A DNA stretch of 64,000 nt from Bifidobacterium colobi (GCF_018555455.1 NZ_JAFEJU010000006.1:1-64000); one strand, 5' to 3'. Shown: positions 1 through 9,314, counted from the first letter of the stretch. Notes: generated by a model from the sequence alone, not told the origin. Translations and numbers: made by a program.

Positions 1-10
1 CGACCTATTC

Positions 11-128
11 CAGACACACATTATGGCCGACCTCAAGTTCCCCACCAACACAACTTAAACATGAGAAACACTTACTGCCACAAAGGAAAACAAGCCAAAA
101 CAGACACACATTTTGGCCTATAACCCCT
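11..128. repeat. Two copies of a dispersed CAGACACACA..GGCC repeat
   Basis: The 18-base sequence at 11-28 recurs at 101-118 with one difference, exactly 90 bases apart. The second copy continues with TATAACCCCT to 128, and that longer 28-base form is found again, inverted and with one mismatch, at 31201-31228. No gene is visible in 1-491 before rplM. A long frame from 279 runs in phase into rplM but has no recognisable protein before residue 72. Confidence 0.75.
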
Positions 129-150
129 GATTACAGCGTCGGCATTTTTT

Positions 151-237
151 TGACTGACGGTTTTTCCACGTTGACTGACGGTTTTCTAACGTTTTTTGTT
201 ATAAATCCGTCAGTCGGTGTTATAAATCCGTCAGTCA
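151..237. repeat. Four-copy 9-base array, two direct and two inverted, 21-base period
   Basis: GACTGACGG occurs on the plus strand in the blocks starting at 151 and 172. Its complement CCGTCAGTC occurs at 207 and 228. The spacing inside each pair is exactly 21 bases, two helical turns. The two halves can also fold as a long imperfect hairpin, TTGACTGACGG pairing with CCGTCAGTCAA. It lies about 255 bases upstream of rplM, so it could be an operator array or the end of an upstream transcript. No function is assigned. Confidence 0.7.
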
Positions 238-491
238 AAGGTTGTGAGTGACGGTGTAGGCCGCATGGGGGTGGAAGGATGCGCGACCGGCGTGTGAAAT
301 GTCAGCAGTGGCGATATACTAGTGGATTGTTGTGTTTCCCTAAGGGGTCCTTCAAAGCGCTATCCCACTCGCCATCGAGGACTTTCAGGGAGCCCACGGA
401 TAATGAGGTTCAACGCTTTTTGGATGCGGTCCTAACCAAACCACGCCAAGCAGCCGAGACCCGGAACACAATATATAGAAAAGGTACTCCA

Positions 492-941
492 GTGAAAACT
501 TTCACTCCGAAGCCAGCTGATCTGACTCACGACTGGTACATCGTCGACGCCACCGACGTGGTGCTGGGCCGTCTTGCCTCCCAGGTTGCAACCCTGCTGC
601 GCGGCAAGAACAAGCCGACCTACGCTCCGCACGCTGATCTCGGCGATTACGTCATCGTCATCAACGCCGACAAGATCGCTCTCACCGGCAACAAGATGGG
701 CAAGGAACTGTATTCTCACTCCGGTCGTCCCGGCGGTCTGCGTCGTGACTCCTACGCCGAGCTGCTTGAGAACAACCCTGAGCGCATCATCAAGGCCGCT
801 GTCAAGGGCATGCTGCCGAAGAACCGTCTGGCCAAGGTGCAGCTTGATCGTCTCCGCGTCTTCCGCGGTGCCGAGCATCCGCACACCCCGCAGCAGCCGA
901 AGACCTTCGAGATCGCTCAGATCTCGCAGCAGGCCAAGTGA
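492..941 (+). CDS. rplM: 50S ribosomal protein L13
   Basis: L13 is a 23S rRNA-binding protein that acts early in large-subunit assembly. The 149-residue product shows the family signature around [22 protein letters not shown] and the later GGLRRDS and [18 protein letters not shown] segments. GTG at 492 is chosen because homology begins there ([20 protein letters not shown]). The in-frame extension to 279 has no family resemblance. An AAGG lies at 481-484. The stop is 22 bases before rpsI, the usual L13-S9 pair. Confidence 0.96.
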   Translation: MKTFTPKPADLTHDWYIVDATDVVLGRLASQVATLLRGKNKPTYAPHADLGDYVIVINADKIALTGNKMGKELYSHSGRPGGLRRDSYAELLENNPERIIKAAVKGMLPKNRLAKVQLDRLRVFRGAEHPHTPQQPKTFEIAQISQQAK

Positions 942-963
942 AACCTGAGAGGAGATAGATATC

Positions 964-1455
964 ATGGCTGAAAACACCAACGACTCCCAGGTTGTCGAGA
1001 CCGAAGAGGAGCTCACCAACTACACCACCGAGACCAACGCTGGCGCTGGTACCGGCACTTCCGCTATCGAACCGGGCTACGGCACCGGTCGTCGTAAGGA
1101 AGCTGTCGCCCGTGTCCGTCTGGTTCCGGGCACCGGCAAGTGGACCATCAACGGCCGCACCCTGGAGGAGTACTTCCCCTCCAAGCTGCTGCAGCGTGAG
1201 GTCAACTCCCCGATCGTTCTGCTCAAGCTCGAAGGCAAGTTCGACGCTATCGTCCTCGTTGACGGCGGCGGCACCACCGGCCAGGCCGGCGCTATCCGCC
1301 TCGGCGTTGCCCGCGCTCTGAACGCCATCGATCGTGACGCCAACCGCGCCGCCCTGAAGAAGGCTGGCTTCCTGACCCGCGACTCCCGTGTCGTGGAGCG
1401 CAAGAAGGCTGGTCTGCACAAGGCACGTCGCGCACCGCAGTTCTCCAAGCGTTAA
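964..1455 (+). CDS. rpsI: 30S ribosomal protein S9
   Basis: S9 sits in the small-subunit head, and its basic C-terminal tail reaches the P-site tRNA. The 163-residue product ends in the classic [17 protein letters not shown] tail. It has an acidic, Thr-rich N-terminal extension of about 35 residues before the conserved [19 protein letters not shown] start of the S9 fold; similar extensions occur in other actinobacteria. AGAGGAGA precedes the ATG. It forms a two-gene operon with rplM, closed by the hairpin at 1484-1521. Confidence 0.96.
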   Translation: MAENTNDSQVVETEEELTNYTTETNAGAGTGTSAIEPGYGTGRRKEAVARVRLVPGTGKWTINGRTLEEYFPSKLLQREVNSPIVLLKLEGKFDAIVLVDGGGTTGQAGAIRLGVARALNAIDRDANRAALKKAGFLTRDSRVVERKKAGLHKARRAPQFSKR

Positions 1456-1483
1456 TTTCGCTGCGAACTGTTTCTACCGAGCA

Positions 1484-1521
1484 CAAAGAACCCCTCGTGG
1501 ATTACCGCGAGGGGTTCTTTG
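1484..1521. terminator. Rho-independent terminator after rpsI
   Basis: CAAAGAACCCCTCG at 1484-1497 pairs perfectly with 1508-1521. The stem ends in a T-rich arm on both strands, so it can serve rpsI on plus and glgX, which ends at 1606, on minus. Confidence 0.85.
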
Positions 1522-1605
1522 TATGTATTTGTGTATATATCGGGACTGCGGACCGCGGTGTGCTGGTGGCGCTGGCACACCGCGTAGCTTAAGCGTTCCG
1601 AGCTG

Positions 1606-4308
1606 CTAGCGCTGAACCTGCTTCATCAGCGTGATGCTCAGCGCAGGCATCGTCCATACACTGGAGCTCGCAACCGGAGTTTCTTCCGAAGCGTCGGTAC
1701 CAGTGACAGAACCGTCATTGTTGACACGTTCCGCTGAGGATTGACCGATGGTATTCAGCGTTTCAGTCACCCGCATGAGCTGTTCGGCTTCCATGGTCTC
1801 CTTATCGACCGTGGAATCATTGCCGTCGGCAGCATCAGCACTTTTCACTACAGGGAATTCGGCAGTCGCTGTGGACTCCTCGGTATTGAGCTGCGTGGTA
1901 TGCGACTGCACGGTGCGCGTTGCAGTCGACTCGCCCTGAGCGGCAGACGCATCCACACTAGACTGCTCAGCAGCTGCCGCCTTAGCCCGTGCCTCTTCAG
2001 CCAAACGGCGCACGGTTGCGTCGGCGTTCTGCACATGCTGCATCCAGACACTGATATCTTCCGAATCCTGATCAGCCACAATATGGCCGCCTTGCCCGGG
2101 CCAAAGCCCATTGACTTCGGCGGAACACCATTTAGGAATCCATGTGCTATCGCTCGGCAGATGGAAGTCGCGGTTTTCAGCCACGCCGTTGACTACAATG
2201 CACACATCCACCTCAGTGTTGGACAGCAGTCGCATGGTGAAGCTGCGGATGCCAAGATCGAACCAATCACGCTCAACAGGGGAGGAGCCGTCCGGCAGGA
2301 ACCATTTCACGCGGCTTGAGGGCTTCAAGAGCCCCAACTGGGTAAGCCTGGTGAAGAAGTCCTCATGATGGTACAGGTCGAGGGATTTACGCAGCGAAAC
2401 CAGATGCGAGACCGTTTCCAAACGCCGCATTTCACGCGTCTTCTGCGGTGAATACAGCCAATCCCAGTTCATCCAGGTCAGATCATTGTCTTGGCAGTAA
2501 GCGTTGTTATTACCGTCTTGTGTGTTGCGGAACTCGTCGCCGGCGAGCATCATCGGTGTGCCGAGCGAGAGCAGCAGCATGCCGGTAAGGTTCATGGCTG
2601 CCTGTTCGCGCGAGGCAATGATCTCCGGTTCCGTGGTCACACCCTCCACACCGAAGTTGGCGGAATGGTTTACGGAAGAGCCGTCGTTGTTGTTCTCGCC
2701 GTTGGCTTCGTTGTGCTTGGTGCGGTAGCGTGTCAAGTCCGTAAGCGTGAAGCCATCATGGCAGGACACGAAGTTGATGGAGGCCGTGGCGCCGCGGCCG
2801 GGGTCGGTGGCGTACAGATCGGCGGAACCACACAGTCGCGTGGCCATTTCCTGCAAGCTGGTGCGGCCATAATCCGCGCTGCCATCCACATCCTCCAGCC
2901 AGAAGGTGCGGGCGGTGTCGCGGAAGCGATCGTTCCATTCGGCGAATGGGATGCCGAACTGTCCGGTGCGCCAGCCGAGATTGCCAAGATCCCAAGGCTC
3001 CATGATGAGCTTCAAGTTGCCGAGCAGCAGATCGGAACGCAGTGCGTACAGGAATGGGTGATGCTGCGTGAACTCACCGTTGAGACGGGCAAGCGTAACA
3101 CCCAGATCGAAACGGAAACCGTCGATACCGATGCGCTTGGCCCAGTATCGCAGCGAGTCAACGGCGAACGTCACCACATGGGTGTTCGTGAAGTCGAACG
3201 TATTGCCACAGCCAGTGGTGTCTTCCAAACGGCCTGCATTGGACTTCTGATGGCGGTAGTAGGCGATGTCATCCAGTCCACGCCAGCAGACGGTCGGGCC
3301 TTCCACGCCACCTTCGCAGGTGTGGTTGTACACCACATCCATAATCACTTCGAAGCCGGCCTCGTGGAGGGCGCGCACCATATTGATGACCTCTTGGCGT
3401 ACGGCGGTGGCGCCTTTCTCCTGTGCGGCCTTGGTGGCATAGGAGGGTTCGGGGGAGAAGTAGCTTAACGTGGAGTAGCCCCAGTAATTCTTGCGGCCGT
3501 GCTCCTGCAGGAACAGCTCATCCTGTTTGGCCTGGATAGGCAGCAGCTCGATGGAAGTGACACCAAGGTTCTGCAAGTAAGCCAATGTGATGGGATGCGC
3601 AAGTCCCGCGTAGGTGCCGCGCAGTTCCTCGGGAAGCCATGGTGCGTTGGCGGTAAAGCCTTTGACATGCATCTCGTAGATCACGGTTTTGCGCCACGGC
3701 ACATGCGGATGATCCGGATCACCCTCGTGCTTATGCACGTCGCGGTCGTCGATGGCCACCGACACCGGCACATGACCCAAAGAATCAATGGTGCTCATGG
3801 CTCCATATGCCGAACCGATGACTTTGCGATCCTTAACGGTGCACTCATAGGAGAAAGCAGCCGGATCCAAATCCATGGAGCCCTCAACGCCCTTGCCATA
3901 CGGGTCGAGCAGGAACTTGTACGGATTGAACCGCACGCCATGCTTCGGATCCCATGCGCCGTCCACACGGTAGCCGTACTGCATGCCGTCCCACGCTTTA
4001 GGCAGATGTACATACCACAAGCCGTAATTCGGGCCGGTCATGCGGAAAATAGTCTCGCGCAGATACAGATGCTCAAGAATGCGCGTGCACACGGGGAATT
4101 CATGAATCTGTTGAATAAACGAGGTATTTGGATCGGAGAACAGGCGAATCGCGTCTTGGAAGAACGCGCTGGGCTTATCGATAGGCTCAAGCACACACAG
4201 CCAGACCTGTTCGGCGGTTTCCGAGCGAACCACGACGTCCGCTCCACCGTCATCGGTGAAATATAAACCTGGGCGAGTGGCATAACGATGCAACGGTGGA
4301 TTTCTCAT
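1606..4308 (-). CDS. glgX: Glycogen debranching enzyme GlgX (GH13 isoamylase type)
   Basis: Hydrolyses alpha-1,6 branches of phosphorylase-trimmed glycogen or related alpha-glucans in the cytoplasm. The 900-residue product has an N-terminal CBM48-like domain (about 10-180) and a GH13 barrel. Catalytic residues are visible as D401 in DGFRFDLG, E437 in LIMEPWD and D518 in FVSCHDGF. Residues from about 740 are an Ala/Ser/Thr/Glu-rich tail absent from typical enzymes of roughly 650-720 residues. The start is set at 4308 (MRNPPLHRY), where family similarity begins; the frame stays open upstream but holds no conserved sequence, and the ribosome site is weak. It is divergent from the VOC gene, with a 14-base palindrome between them. 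Confidence 0.9.
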   Translation of the reverse strand: MRNPPLHRYATRPGLYFTDDGGADVVVRSETAEQVWLCVLEPIDKPSAFFQDAIRLFSDPNTSFIQQIHEFPVCTRILEHLYLRETIFRMTGPNYGLWYVHLPKAWDGMQYGYRVDGAWDPKHGVRFNPYKFLLDPYGKGVEGSMDLDPAAFSYECTVKDRKVIGSAYGAMSTIDSLGHVPVSVAIDDRDVHKHEGDPDHPHVPWRKTVIYEMHVKGFTANAPWLPEELRGTYAGLAHPITLAYLQNLGVTSIELLPIQAKQDELFLQEHGRKNYWGYSTLSYFSPEPSYATKAAQEKGATAVRQEVINMVRALHEAGFEVIMDVVYNHTCEGGVEGPTVCWRGLDDIAYYRHQKSNAGRLEDTTGCGNTFDFTNTHVVTFAVDSLRYWAKRIGIDGFRFDLGVTLARLNGEFTQHHPFLYALRSDLLLGNLKLIMEPWDLGNLGWRTGQFGIPFAEWNDRFRDTARTFWLEDVDGSADYGRTSLQEMATRLCGSADLYATDPGRGATASINFVSCHDGFTLTDLTRYRTKHNEANGENNNDGSSVNHSANFGVEGVTTEPEIIASREQAAMNLTGMLLLSLGTPMMLAGDEFRNTQDGNNNAYCQDNDLTWMNWDWLYSPQKTREMRRLETVSHLVSLRKSLDLYHHEDFFTRLTQLGLLKPSSRVKWFLPDGSSPVERDWFDLGIRSFTMRLLSNTEVDVCIVVNGVAENRDFHLPSDSTWIPKWCSAEVNGLWPGQGGHIVADQDSEDISVWMQHVQNADATVRRLAEEARAKAAAAEQSSVDASAAQGESTATRTVQSHTTQLNTEESTATAEFPVVKSADAADGNDSTVDKETMEAEQLMRVTETLNTIGQSSAERVNNDGSVTGTDASEETPVASSSVWTMPALSITLMKQVQR

Positions 4309-4376
4309 ACACCCATTGTAGGCGCGGGTATGTGCTTGTGGCTGGAAGGCCATTATGCGAGCTATCGCAGTACACT

Positions 4377-4390
4377 GACAGTCGACTGTC
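4377..4390. promoter_or_regulatory. Perfect 14-base palindrome between glgX and the VOC gene
   Basis: GACAGTCGACTGTC is fully self-complementary. It lies 68 bases upstream of the glgX start and 98 bases upstream of the VOC gene, in a 180-base divergent spacer. This suggests an operator, but no regulator family is identified from the motif. Confidence 0.4.
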
Positions 4391-4488
4391 CGCATGGGCG
4401 CTCGTATGTGGATCGCCGTGGCATGGTGATGCTTACGCTGCCGGTATTCTTGGTGCTGACCCTGTTGTTTGTTCAAAGGAGAACGTTT

Positions 4489-4890
4489 ATGGCCAGGCCG
4501 ATGACCGCATTCACCACTGATTTTCAGCATTCCGGTATGCCGACCGAGCATTTGGACGAGACCATCGAGTTCTACACGAAAGTACTCGGATTCGAACTGT
4601 TGGGTGTATTTCCCAACGGGGAGAACCGTTGCGCATTCCTCAAATACGGGCATCTGACAATCGAGACATGGGAGGGTGACCCTGCTCCGGGCATAGCCGG
4701 CGCAATCAATCATTGGGCATTCGATACGCCGGATATCGAAGCGGCCTGGGCGAACGCACAGGAACTGGGGCTCACATGCAGGGAAACCGAAATCCAATCG
4801 ATCCCCACATTCTGGGAGCATGGTATCCGCTACTTCAATGTGTTTGGTCCCAATGGCGAGACCATTGAATTCTGTCAGATTGTGCAGTAA
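4489..4890 (+). CDS. VOC (glyoxalase/bleomycin-resistance fold) family protein
   Basis: A 133-residue protein with the paired beta-alpha-beta-beta-beta modules of the vicinal oxygen chelate superfamily: an HLDETIEFYTKVLGFEL first module and a GAINHWAFDTPDIEAAWANA second module. H75 and E127 (GPNGETIEFCQ) sit where metal ligands usually lie. Members are lactoylglutathione lyases, dioxygenases or resistance proteins, and the sequence does not decide between them. The ATG at 4489 follows AAAGGAGA with good spacing, which rejects the longer frame. It is a single gene, divergent from glgX and convergent with the ROK gene. Confidence 0.8.
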   Translation: MARPMTAFTTDFQHSGMPTEHLDETIEFYTKVLGFELLGVFPNGENRCAFLKYGHLTIETWEGDPAPGIAGAINHWAFDTPDIEAAWANAQELGLTCRETEIQSIPTFWEHGIRYFNVFGPNGETIEFCQIVQ

Positions 4891-4914
4891 GTGCACTCGG
4901 CAGACAACCCACGT

Positions 4915-6057
4915 TCAGACAGCGAAATAGCTGGAGAATAGCTCGTCAAGATACTGCTGACAATACCGTAATGCTGCGCCGATGATTTCCTGATCCTCGG
5001 CGCAGTGGCTTTTCCTCACGATGAAATGCTCGGTGCCGAATGAGCTGCGTTGTATGACGCGCTCGCGAAGTTCGTCGATTTCACTATCGGACAGCAGATC
5101 AGCGGCTTCACCGCCAATGATTACGTCGCCGGCCACAATGGAACGCGCGTTCACAATGGCTTGCGCCACATAATCAAGCCATTGGCTCATACGCTCGCGA
5201 TGATGCCGTTCGCCCTGCTCGAGCACGCTGAAGAAGCCGGGGATGCTTTCGTAATCCTCAGGAAGTGTTTCCAGTGAGCAATAGGCGTCCATGCACCCGC
5301 GCTGCCCGCAATAACAGGGGCGGCCATCAGGCACCAGCACCATGTGTTCGATGGCGCCATTGCATTGGTTGGCTCCTTGATGCAGTTTGCCGTCGATGAT
5401 CAGTGAGCCGCCGGGGCGACGATCCAAATACAGGCATAAGGCATCCTCAACGGTTGGATCGAACCAGAGTTCGGCCATGGCCGCAGCATCTGAATCATGA
5501 ATCATCAGGCATGGATGGTGCACGGATTGGCTCAACGTGCTCAAAGTAAGCCCAGTGTTGCCCATAACCGGGCCGAATGTGACCGATGATCCATCAGGTG
5601 CGATGATGCCTCGTATGGTGAACGCCGCTCCTAGGACATGGCCGAATTTGCGCTCGATATCGGCTGCGAAATTGTCGATGATGCCGCCGATACGTTGGTA
5701 GTACACGTTGGTATTGCGGTATGGCAATGGGGTGGTGCTGCGTGCGATAACCGCGCCGAACAGGTTTACCGCGCGCAACTGCACATGATTGTCGTACATG
5801 CCTACGCCGATGGCAATGCAATGGTTGGGATTGAAGTTATAACGTTGCGCTTTGCGTCCGCCGGTGGAGTCTTCGAAGGTGCCTTTGGCGATAATATGGT
5901 CCGCTTCCAATGCGCGCAGGTTCTGCGTGATGGTTGGAATGCTGAGCTGCAAGTCGCGTTCAAGATCCTGTTTGGTGGCGTGCTGGTTAGTGTAGAGATA
6001 GTGGGCGATGGCACTGCGATTGTGTGCTTTGACTTGTGCTGGTGGCAGTGCCTTCAT
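4915..6057 (-). CDS. ROK-family transcriptional regulator
   Basis: A 380-residue repressor-type ROK protein. It has a winged helix at about 12-60 (NRSAIAHYLY..LSIPTITQNLRALEADHII) followed by a sugar-kinase-like sensor domain. The zinc motif CxCGxxGCxxxxC is intact (C248, C250, C255, C260), with H238 nearby. The consensus kinase residues are not obvious, fitting a regulator rather than a sugar kinase. ATG at 6057 is preferred because GGAGG precedes it by five bases. Candidate targets are its own gene and adhE. The 462 bases to adhE are AT-rich and hold the palindromes listed separately. Confidence 0.88.
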   Translation of the reverse strand: MKALPPAQVKAHNRSAIAHYLYTNQHATKQDLERDLQLSIPTITQNLRALEADHIIAKGTFEDSTGGRKAQRYNFNPNHCIAIGVGMYDNHVQLRAVNLFGAVIARSTTPLPYRNTNVYYQRIGGIIDNFAADIERKFGHVLGAAFTIRGIIAPDGSSVTFGPVMGNTGLTLSTLSQSVHHPCLMIHDSDAAAMAELWFDPTVEDALCLYLDRRPGGSLIIDGKLHQGANQCNGAIEHMVLVPDGRPCYCGQRGCMDAYCSLETLPEDYESIPGFFSVLEQGERHHRERMSQWLDYVAQAIVNARSIVAGDVIIGGEAADLLSDSEIDELRERVIQRSSFGTEHFIVRKSHCAEDQEIIGAALRYCQQYLDELFSSYFAV

Positions 6058-6180
6058 GATGTCCTCCATTGGGCTGTTGTCAGGTAAGTTAGCGATAGCC
6101 GAGTCTGTGCATGGTTTGCTGTGTGCATAAGCGTGATTCATGCGCGCAATCGCCGGAAACCTGAGCGTATTGGCACTTAG

Positions 6181-6194
6181 TAAAACACGTTTTA
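6181..6194. promoter_or_regulatory. TAAAAC-N2-GTTTTA inverted repeat upstream of the ROK gene
   Basis: A 6-2-6 inverted repeat in AT-rich DNA, 124 bases upstream of the ROK start. It could be an autoregulatory operator, but AT-rich palindromes arise easily by chance. Confidence 0.25.
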
Positions 6195-6427
6195 TGGAAA
6201 TATGCAACCAAGTCATACTTTTAGAAAACGAATTTAATAAAGTTTTGACTGCGGCACTGGTTGACTGTTGTTATTTTTGATAAAAACCGCACAAAATCAT
6301 TCAAAAAAAGGATAGATGGCCTTGTTTTTGGGTTAAAAATAACAGAAACAAACAAAAAGCGAGCAAAAGCAAACATGAAACGCCGTTGATTTTGTGCGCA
6401 TGCAGACCATAAACCCGTTCGGTATAT

Positions 6428-6454
6428 TGTGACTCAGGTCACAGTGACTGTGAC
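6428..6454. promoter_or_regulatory. Overlapping double palindrome upstream of adhE, Rex/CRP-like
   Basis: TGTGAC-TCAG-GTCACA (6428-6443) is a perfect inverted repeat matching TGTGA-N6-TCACA. It overlaps a second perfect palindrome, GTCACAGT-G-ACTGTGAC (6438-6454). The redox repressor Rex recognises TTGTGA-N6-TCACAA and controls adhE in many bacteria, so Rex is the first guess. A CRP/FNR protein would bind a similar core. The sites end 65 bases before the start codon, where promoter overlap is plausible. No clear -35/-10 pair is visible. Confidence 0.6.
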
Positions 6455-6519
6455 AATGCAAAAAACACGAATACCAAGCACTTTGCCAACACCCCAAGCG
6501 AGATCGAGGAGGACCTAAA

Positions 6520-9249
6520 TTGGCAGAAGCAAAGAAGGTCGAAGCTACGAAGCCGACCCCGGAAGAGAAACTGGCTGCAGCAGAAGCTGAGGTCAACGCG
6601 CTGGTTGAAAAGGCGCAGAAGGCATTGGTCGCCTTTGAGGATTTGGATCAGAAGCAGGTCGACCGCATCGTTGCCAAGGCGTCCATCGCCGCACTGAACA
6701 AGCACCTCGTGCTGGCCAAGATGGCTGTGGACGAGACCGGCCGCGGTCTCGTGGAAGATAAGGCCACCAAGAACATCTTCGCTTGCGAGCATGTGACCAA
6801 CTACCTCGCCGGCCAGAAGACCGTCGGCATCATTCGTGAAGACGACGTCATGGGCATCGATGAAGTGGCTGAGCCGGTCGGTGTGGTCGCCGGTGTCACC
6901 CCGGTCACCAACCCGACTTCCACCGCCATCTTCAAGTCTCTGATTGCGTTGAAGACCCGTTGCCCGATCATCTTCGGCTTCCACCCGGGTGCACAGAAGT
7001 GCTCCGTCGAGGCCGCCAAGATCGTGCGTGACGCCGCTATTGCAGCCGGCGCTCCTGAGAACTGCATCCAGTGGATCGAGCACCCGTCCATCGAAGCCAC
7101 CGGCGCCCTGATGAAGCACCCGGGCGTGGCCACGATTCTTGCCACCGGCGGTCCGGGCATGGTTAAGGCCGCATACTCCTCCGGCAAGCCCGCCCTCGGC
7201 GTGGGCGCCGGCAACGCTCCGGCGTACGTTGATTCCGATGTGGACATCGTGCGTGCCGCCAACGATCTGGTGCTCTCCAAGCACTTCGATTACGGCATGA
7301 TCTGCGCCACCGAGCAGGCCATCATCGCCCACAAGGACGTCTACGCTCCGCTCATCAAGGAATTGAAGCTGCGTAAGGCTTACTTCGTCAACGCCGAAGA
7401 GAAGGCCAAGCTCGAACAGTACATGTTCGGCTGCACCGCTGGCTCCGGACAGACCCCGAAGCTCAACTCCGTGGTGCCGGGCAAGTCCCCGCAGTTCATC
7501 GCCAAGGCCGCAGGCTTCGAAATCCCGGCTGACGCCACCATTCTGGCTGCCGAGTGTAAGGAAGTCTCCGACAATGAGCCGCTGACCCACGAGAAGCTCG
7601 CTCCGGTGCAGGCCGTTCTGAAGGCCGACAACAAGGAGCAGGCCTTCGAGATGTGCGAGCAGATGCTGAAACTCGGTGCCGGACACACCGCCGCCATCCA
7701 CACCAACAACCAGGAGCTCGTGCGCGAATACGGCGTCCGTATGCACGCCTGCCGCATCATCTGGAACCAGCCTTCCTCCCTCGGCGGCATCGGCGATATC
7801 TACAACGCCATTGCCCCGTCCCTGACCCTGGGCTGCGGCTCCTACGGCGGCAACTCGGTTTCCGGCAACGTTCAGGCCGTGAATCTCGTCAACATCAAGC
7901 GTATTGCTCGGAGGAACAACAACATGCAGTGGTTCAAGATCCCGCCGAAGACCTACTTCGAGCCGAACGCCATCAAGTACCTGCGCGACATGTACGGCAT
8001 CGAAAAGGCCGTGATCGTGTGCGATAAGGTCATGGAACAGCTTGGTATCGTCGACAAGATCATCGACCAGCTGCGCGCACGCTCCAACCGTGTGACCTTC
8101 CGCATCATCGACTACGTCGAGCCGGAGCCGTCCGTCGAGACCGTCGAAAAGGGCGCCGAGATGATGCGCGAGGAGTTCGAGCCGGACACCATCATCGCGG
8201 TCGGTGGCGGTTCCCCAATGGATGCCTCCAAGATCATGTGGCTGCTCTACGAGCACCCGGAAATCGCCTTCTCCGATGTGCGCGAGAAGTTCTTCGATAT
8301 CCGCAAGCGCGCCTTCAAGATTCCGCCGCTGGGCAAGAAGGCCAAGCTCGTGTGCATCCCGACCTCTTCCGGTACCGGCTCCGAAGTCACCCCGTTCGCA
8401 GTGATCACCGATCACAAGACCGGCTACAAGTACCCGATCACCGACTACGCCCTGACCCCGTCCGTGGCCATCGTCGACCCGGTGCTGGCCCGCACCCAGC
8501 CGAGGAAGCTTGCTTCCGACGCCGGCTTCGATGCCTTGACCCACAGCTTCGAGGCCTACGTGTCCGTGTACGCCAACGACTTCACCGACGGTATGGCGCT
8601 GCACGCGGCCAAGCTCATCTGGGACAACTTGGCTGAGTCCGTCAACGGTGAGCCGGGTCTCGCCAAGACCAACGCCCAGGAGAAGATGCACAACGCCGCC
8701 ACCATGGCCGGCATGGCATTCGGCTCCGCGTTCCTCGGCATGTGCCACGGCATGGCCCACACCATCGGTGCACTGTGCCACATCGCCCACGGTCGCACCA
8801 ACTCCATCCTGCTGCCGTACGTGATTCGCTACAACGGCCAGATTCCGGAGGAGCCCACCTCCTGGCCGAAGTACAACAAGTACATCGCCCCGGAGCGTTA
8901 CCAGGACATCGCCCGCAATCTTGGTATCGACACCGGCAAGACCCCGGCAGAAGCCGTGGAGAACCTGGCCAAGGCAGTCGAGGACTACCGCGACAACAAG
9001 CTCGGCATGAACAAGAGCTTCAAGGATTGCGGCGTGGATGAGGACTACTTCTGGAGCGTGCTCGACCAGATCGGTATGCGCGCCTACGAGGACCAGTGCA
9101 CCCCGGCCAACCCGCGCATCCCGCTGATCAACGACATGAAGGACATCGCCATCGCGGCATACTACGGTGTCTCTCAAGCCGAAGGCCACCAGATTCGCGT
9201 GGAGCGCGAAGGCGAAGCCGCCACGGAGGAAGCCTCCGAGCGCGTCTGA
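6520..9249 (+). CDS. adhE: Bifunctional acetaldehyde-CoA/alcohol dehydrogenase
   Basis: Reduces acetyl-CoA to acetaldehyde and then ethanol, reoxidising two NADH per acetyl-CoA; in bifidobacteria this balances redox downstream of the fructose-6-phosphate shunt. The 909 residues comprise an N-terminal aldehyde dehydrogenase domain (about 15-450) with catalytic C262 in YGMICATEQ, a linker, and a C-terminal iron alcohol dehydrogenase. The latter has GGGSPMDASK, the HGMAHTIGALCHIAHG metal site and a preceding GMCHG. The start is TTG at 6520, directly after GAGGAGGA. It is monocistronic, with an operator upstream and a terminator downstream. Confidence 0.97.
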   Translation: MAEAKKVEATKPTPEEKLAAAEAEVNALVEKAQKALVAFEDLDQKQVDRIVAKASIAALNKHLVLAKMAVDETGRGLVEDKATKNIFACEHVTNYLAGQKTVGIIREDDVMGIDEVAEPVGVVAGVTPVTNPTSTAIFKSLIALKTRCPIIFGFHPGAQKCSVEAAKIVRDAAIAAGAPENCIQWIEHPSIEATGALMKHPGVATILATGGPGMVKAAYSSGKPALGVGAGNAPAYVDSDVDIVRAANDLVLSKHFDYGMICATEQAIIAHKDVYAPLIKELKLRKAYFVNAEEKAKLEQYMFGCTAGSGQTPKLNSVVPGKSPQFIAKAAGFEIPADATILAAECKEVSDNEPLTHEKLAPVQAVLKADNKEQAFEMCEQMLKLGAGHTAAIHTNNQELVREYGVRMHACRIIWNQPSSLGGIGDIYNAIAPSLTLGCGSYGGNSVSGNVQAVNLVNIKRIARRNNNMQWFKIPPKTYFEPNAIKYLRDMYGIEKAVIVCDKVMEQLGIVDKIIDQLRARSNRVTFRIIDYVEPEPSVETVEKGAEMMREEFEPDTIIAVGGGSPMDASKIMWLLYEHPEIAFSDVREKFFDIRKRAFKIPPLGKKAKLVCIPTSSGTGSEVTPFAVITDHKTGYKYPITDYALTPSVAIVDPVLARTQPRKLASDAGFDALTHSFEAYVSVYANDFTDGMALHAAKLIWDNLAESVNGEPGLAKTNAQEKMHNAATMAGMAFGSAFLGMCHGMAHTIGALCHIAHGRTNSILLPYVIRYNGQIPEEPTSWPKYNKYIAPERYQDIARNLGIDTGKTPAEAVENLAKAVEDYRDNKLGMNKSFKDCGVDEDYFWSVLDQIGMRAYEDQCTPANPRIPLINDMKDIAIAAYYGVSQAEGHQIRVEREGEAATEEASERV

Positions 9250-9285
9250 GTCATAAGAGCGCACTGACCGCCTATCGGTTATAAG

Positions 9286-9314
9286 AAAAGCCCGTCCATC
9301 AGGACGGGCTTTTT
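9286..9314 (+). terminator. Terminator after adhE
   Basis: AAAAGCCCGTCC, a short loop, then GGACGGGCTTTTT: a 12-base stem with a T-run. Confidence 0.88.

Noticed and set aside
151..237. CRISPR array or replication iterons
   Set aside because: Repeats are 9 bases, partly inverted, with no constant spacers, cas genes, dnaA or rep gene. The element is more likely regulatory or a hairpin.
279..491. In-frame N-terminal extension of rplM
   Set aside because: L13 similarity begins at residue 72 and a GTG there gives the normal length; the extension has no conservation.
4309..4896. 196-residue N-terminal extension of GlgX
   Set aside because: It would overlap the VOC gene and has no family resemblance. 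The CBM48-like domain begins at 4308.
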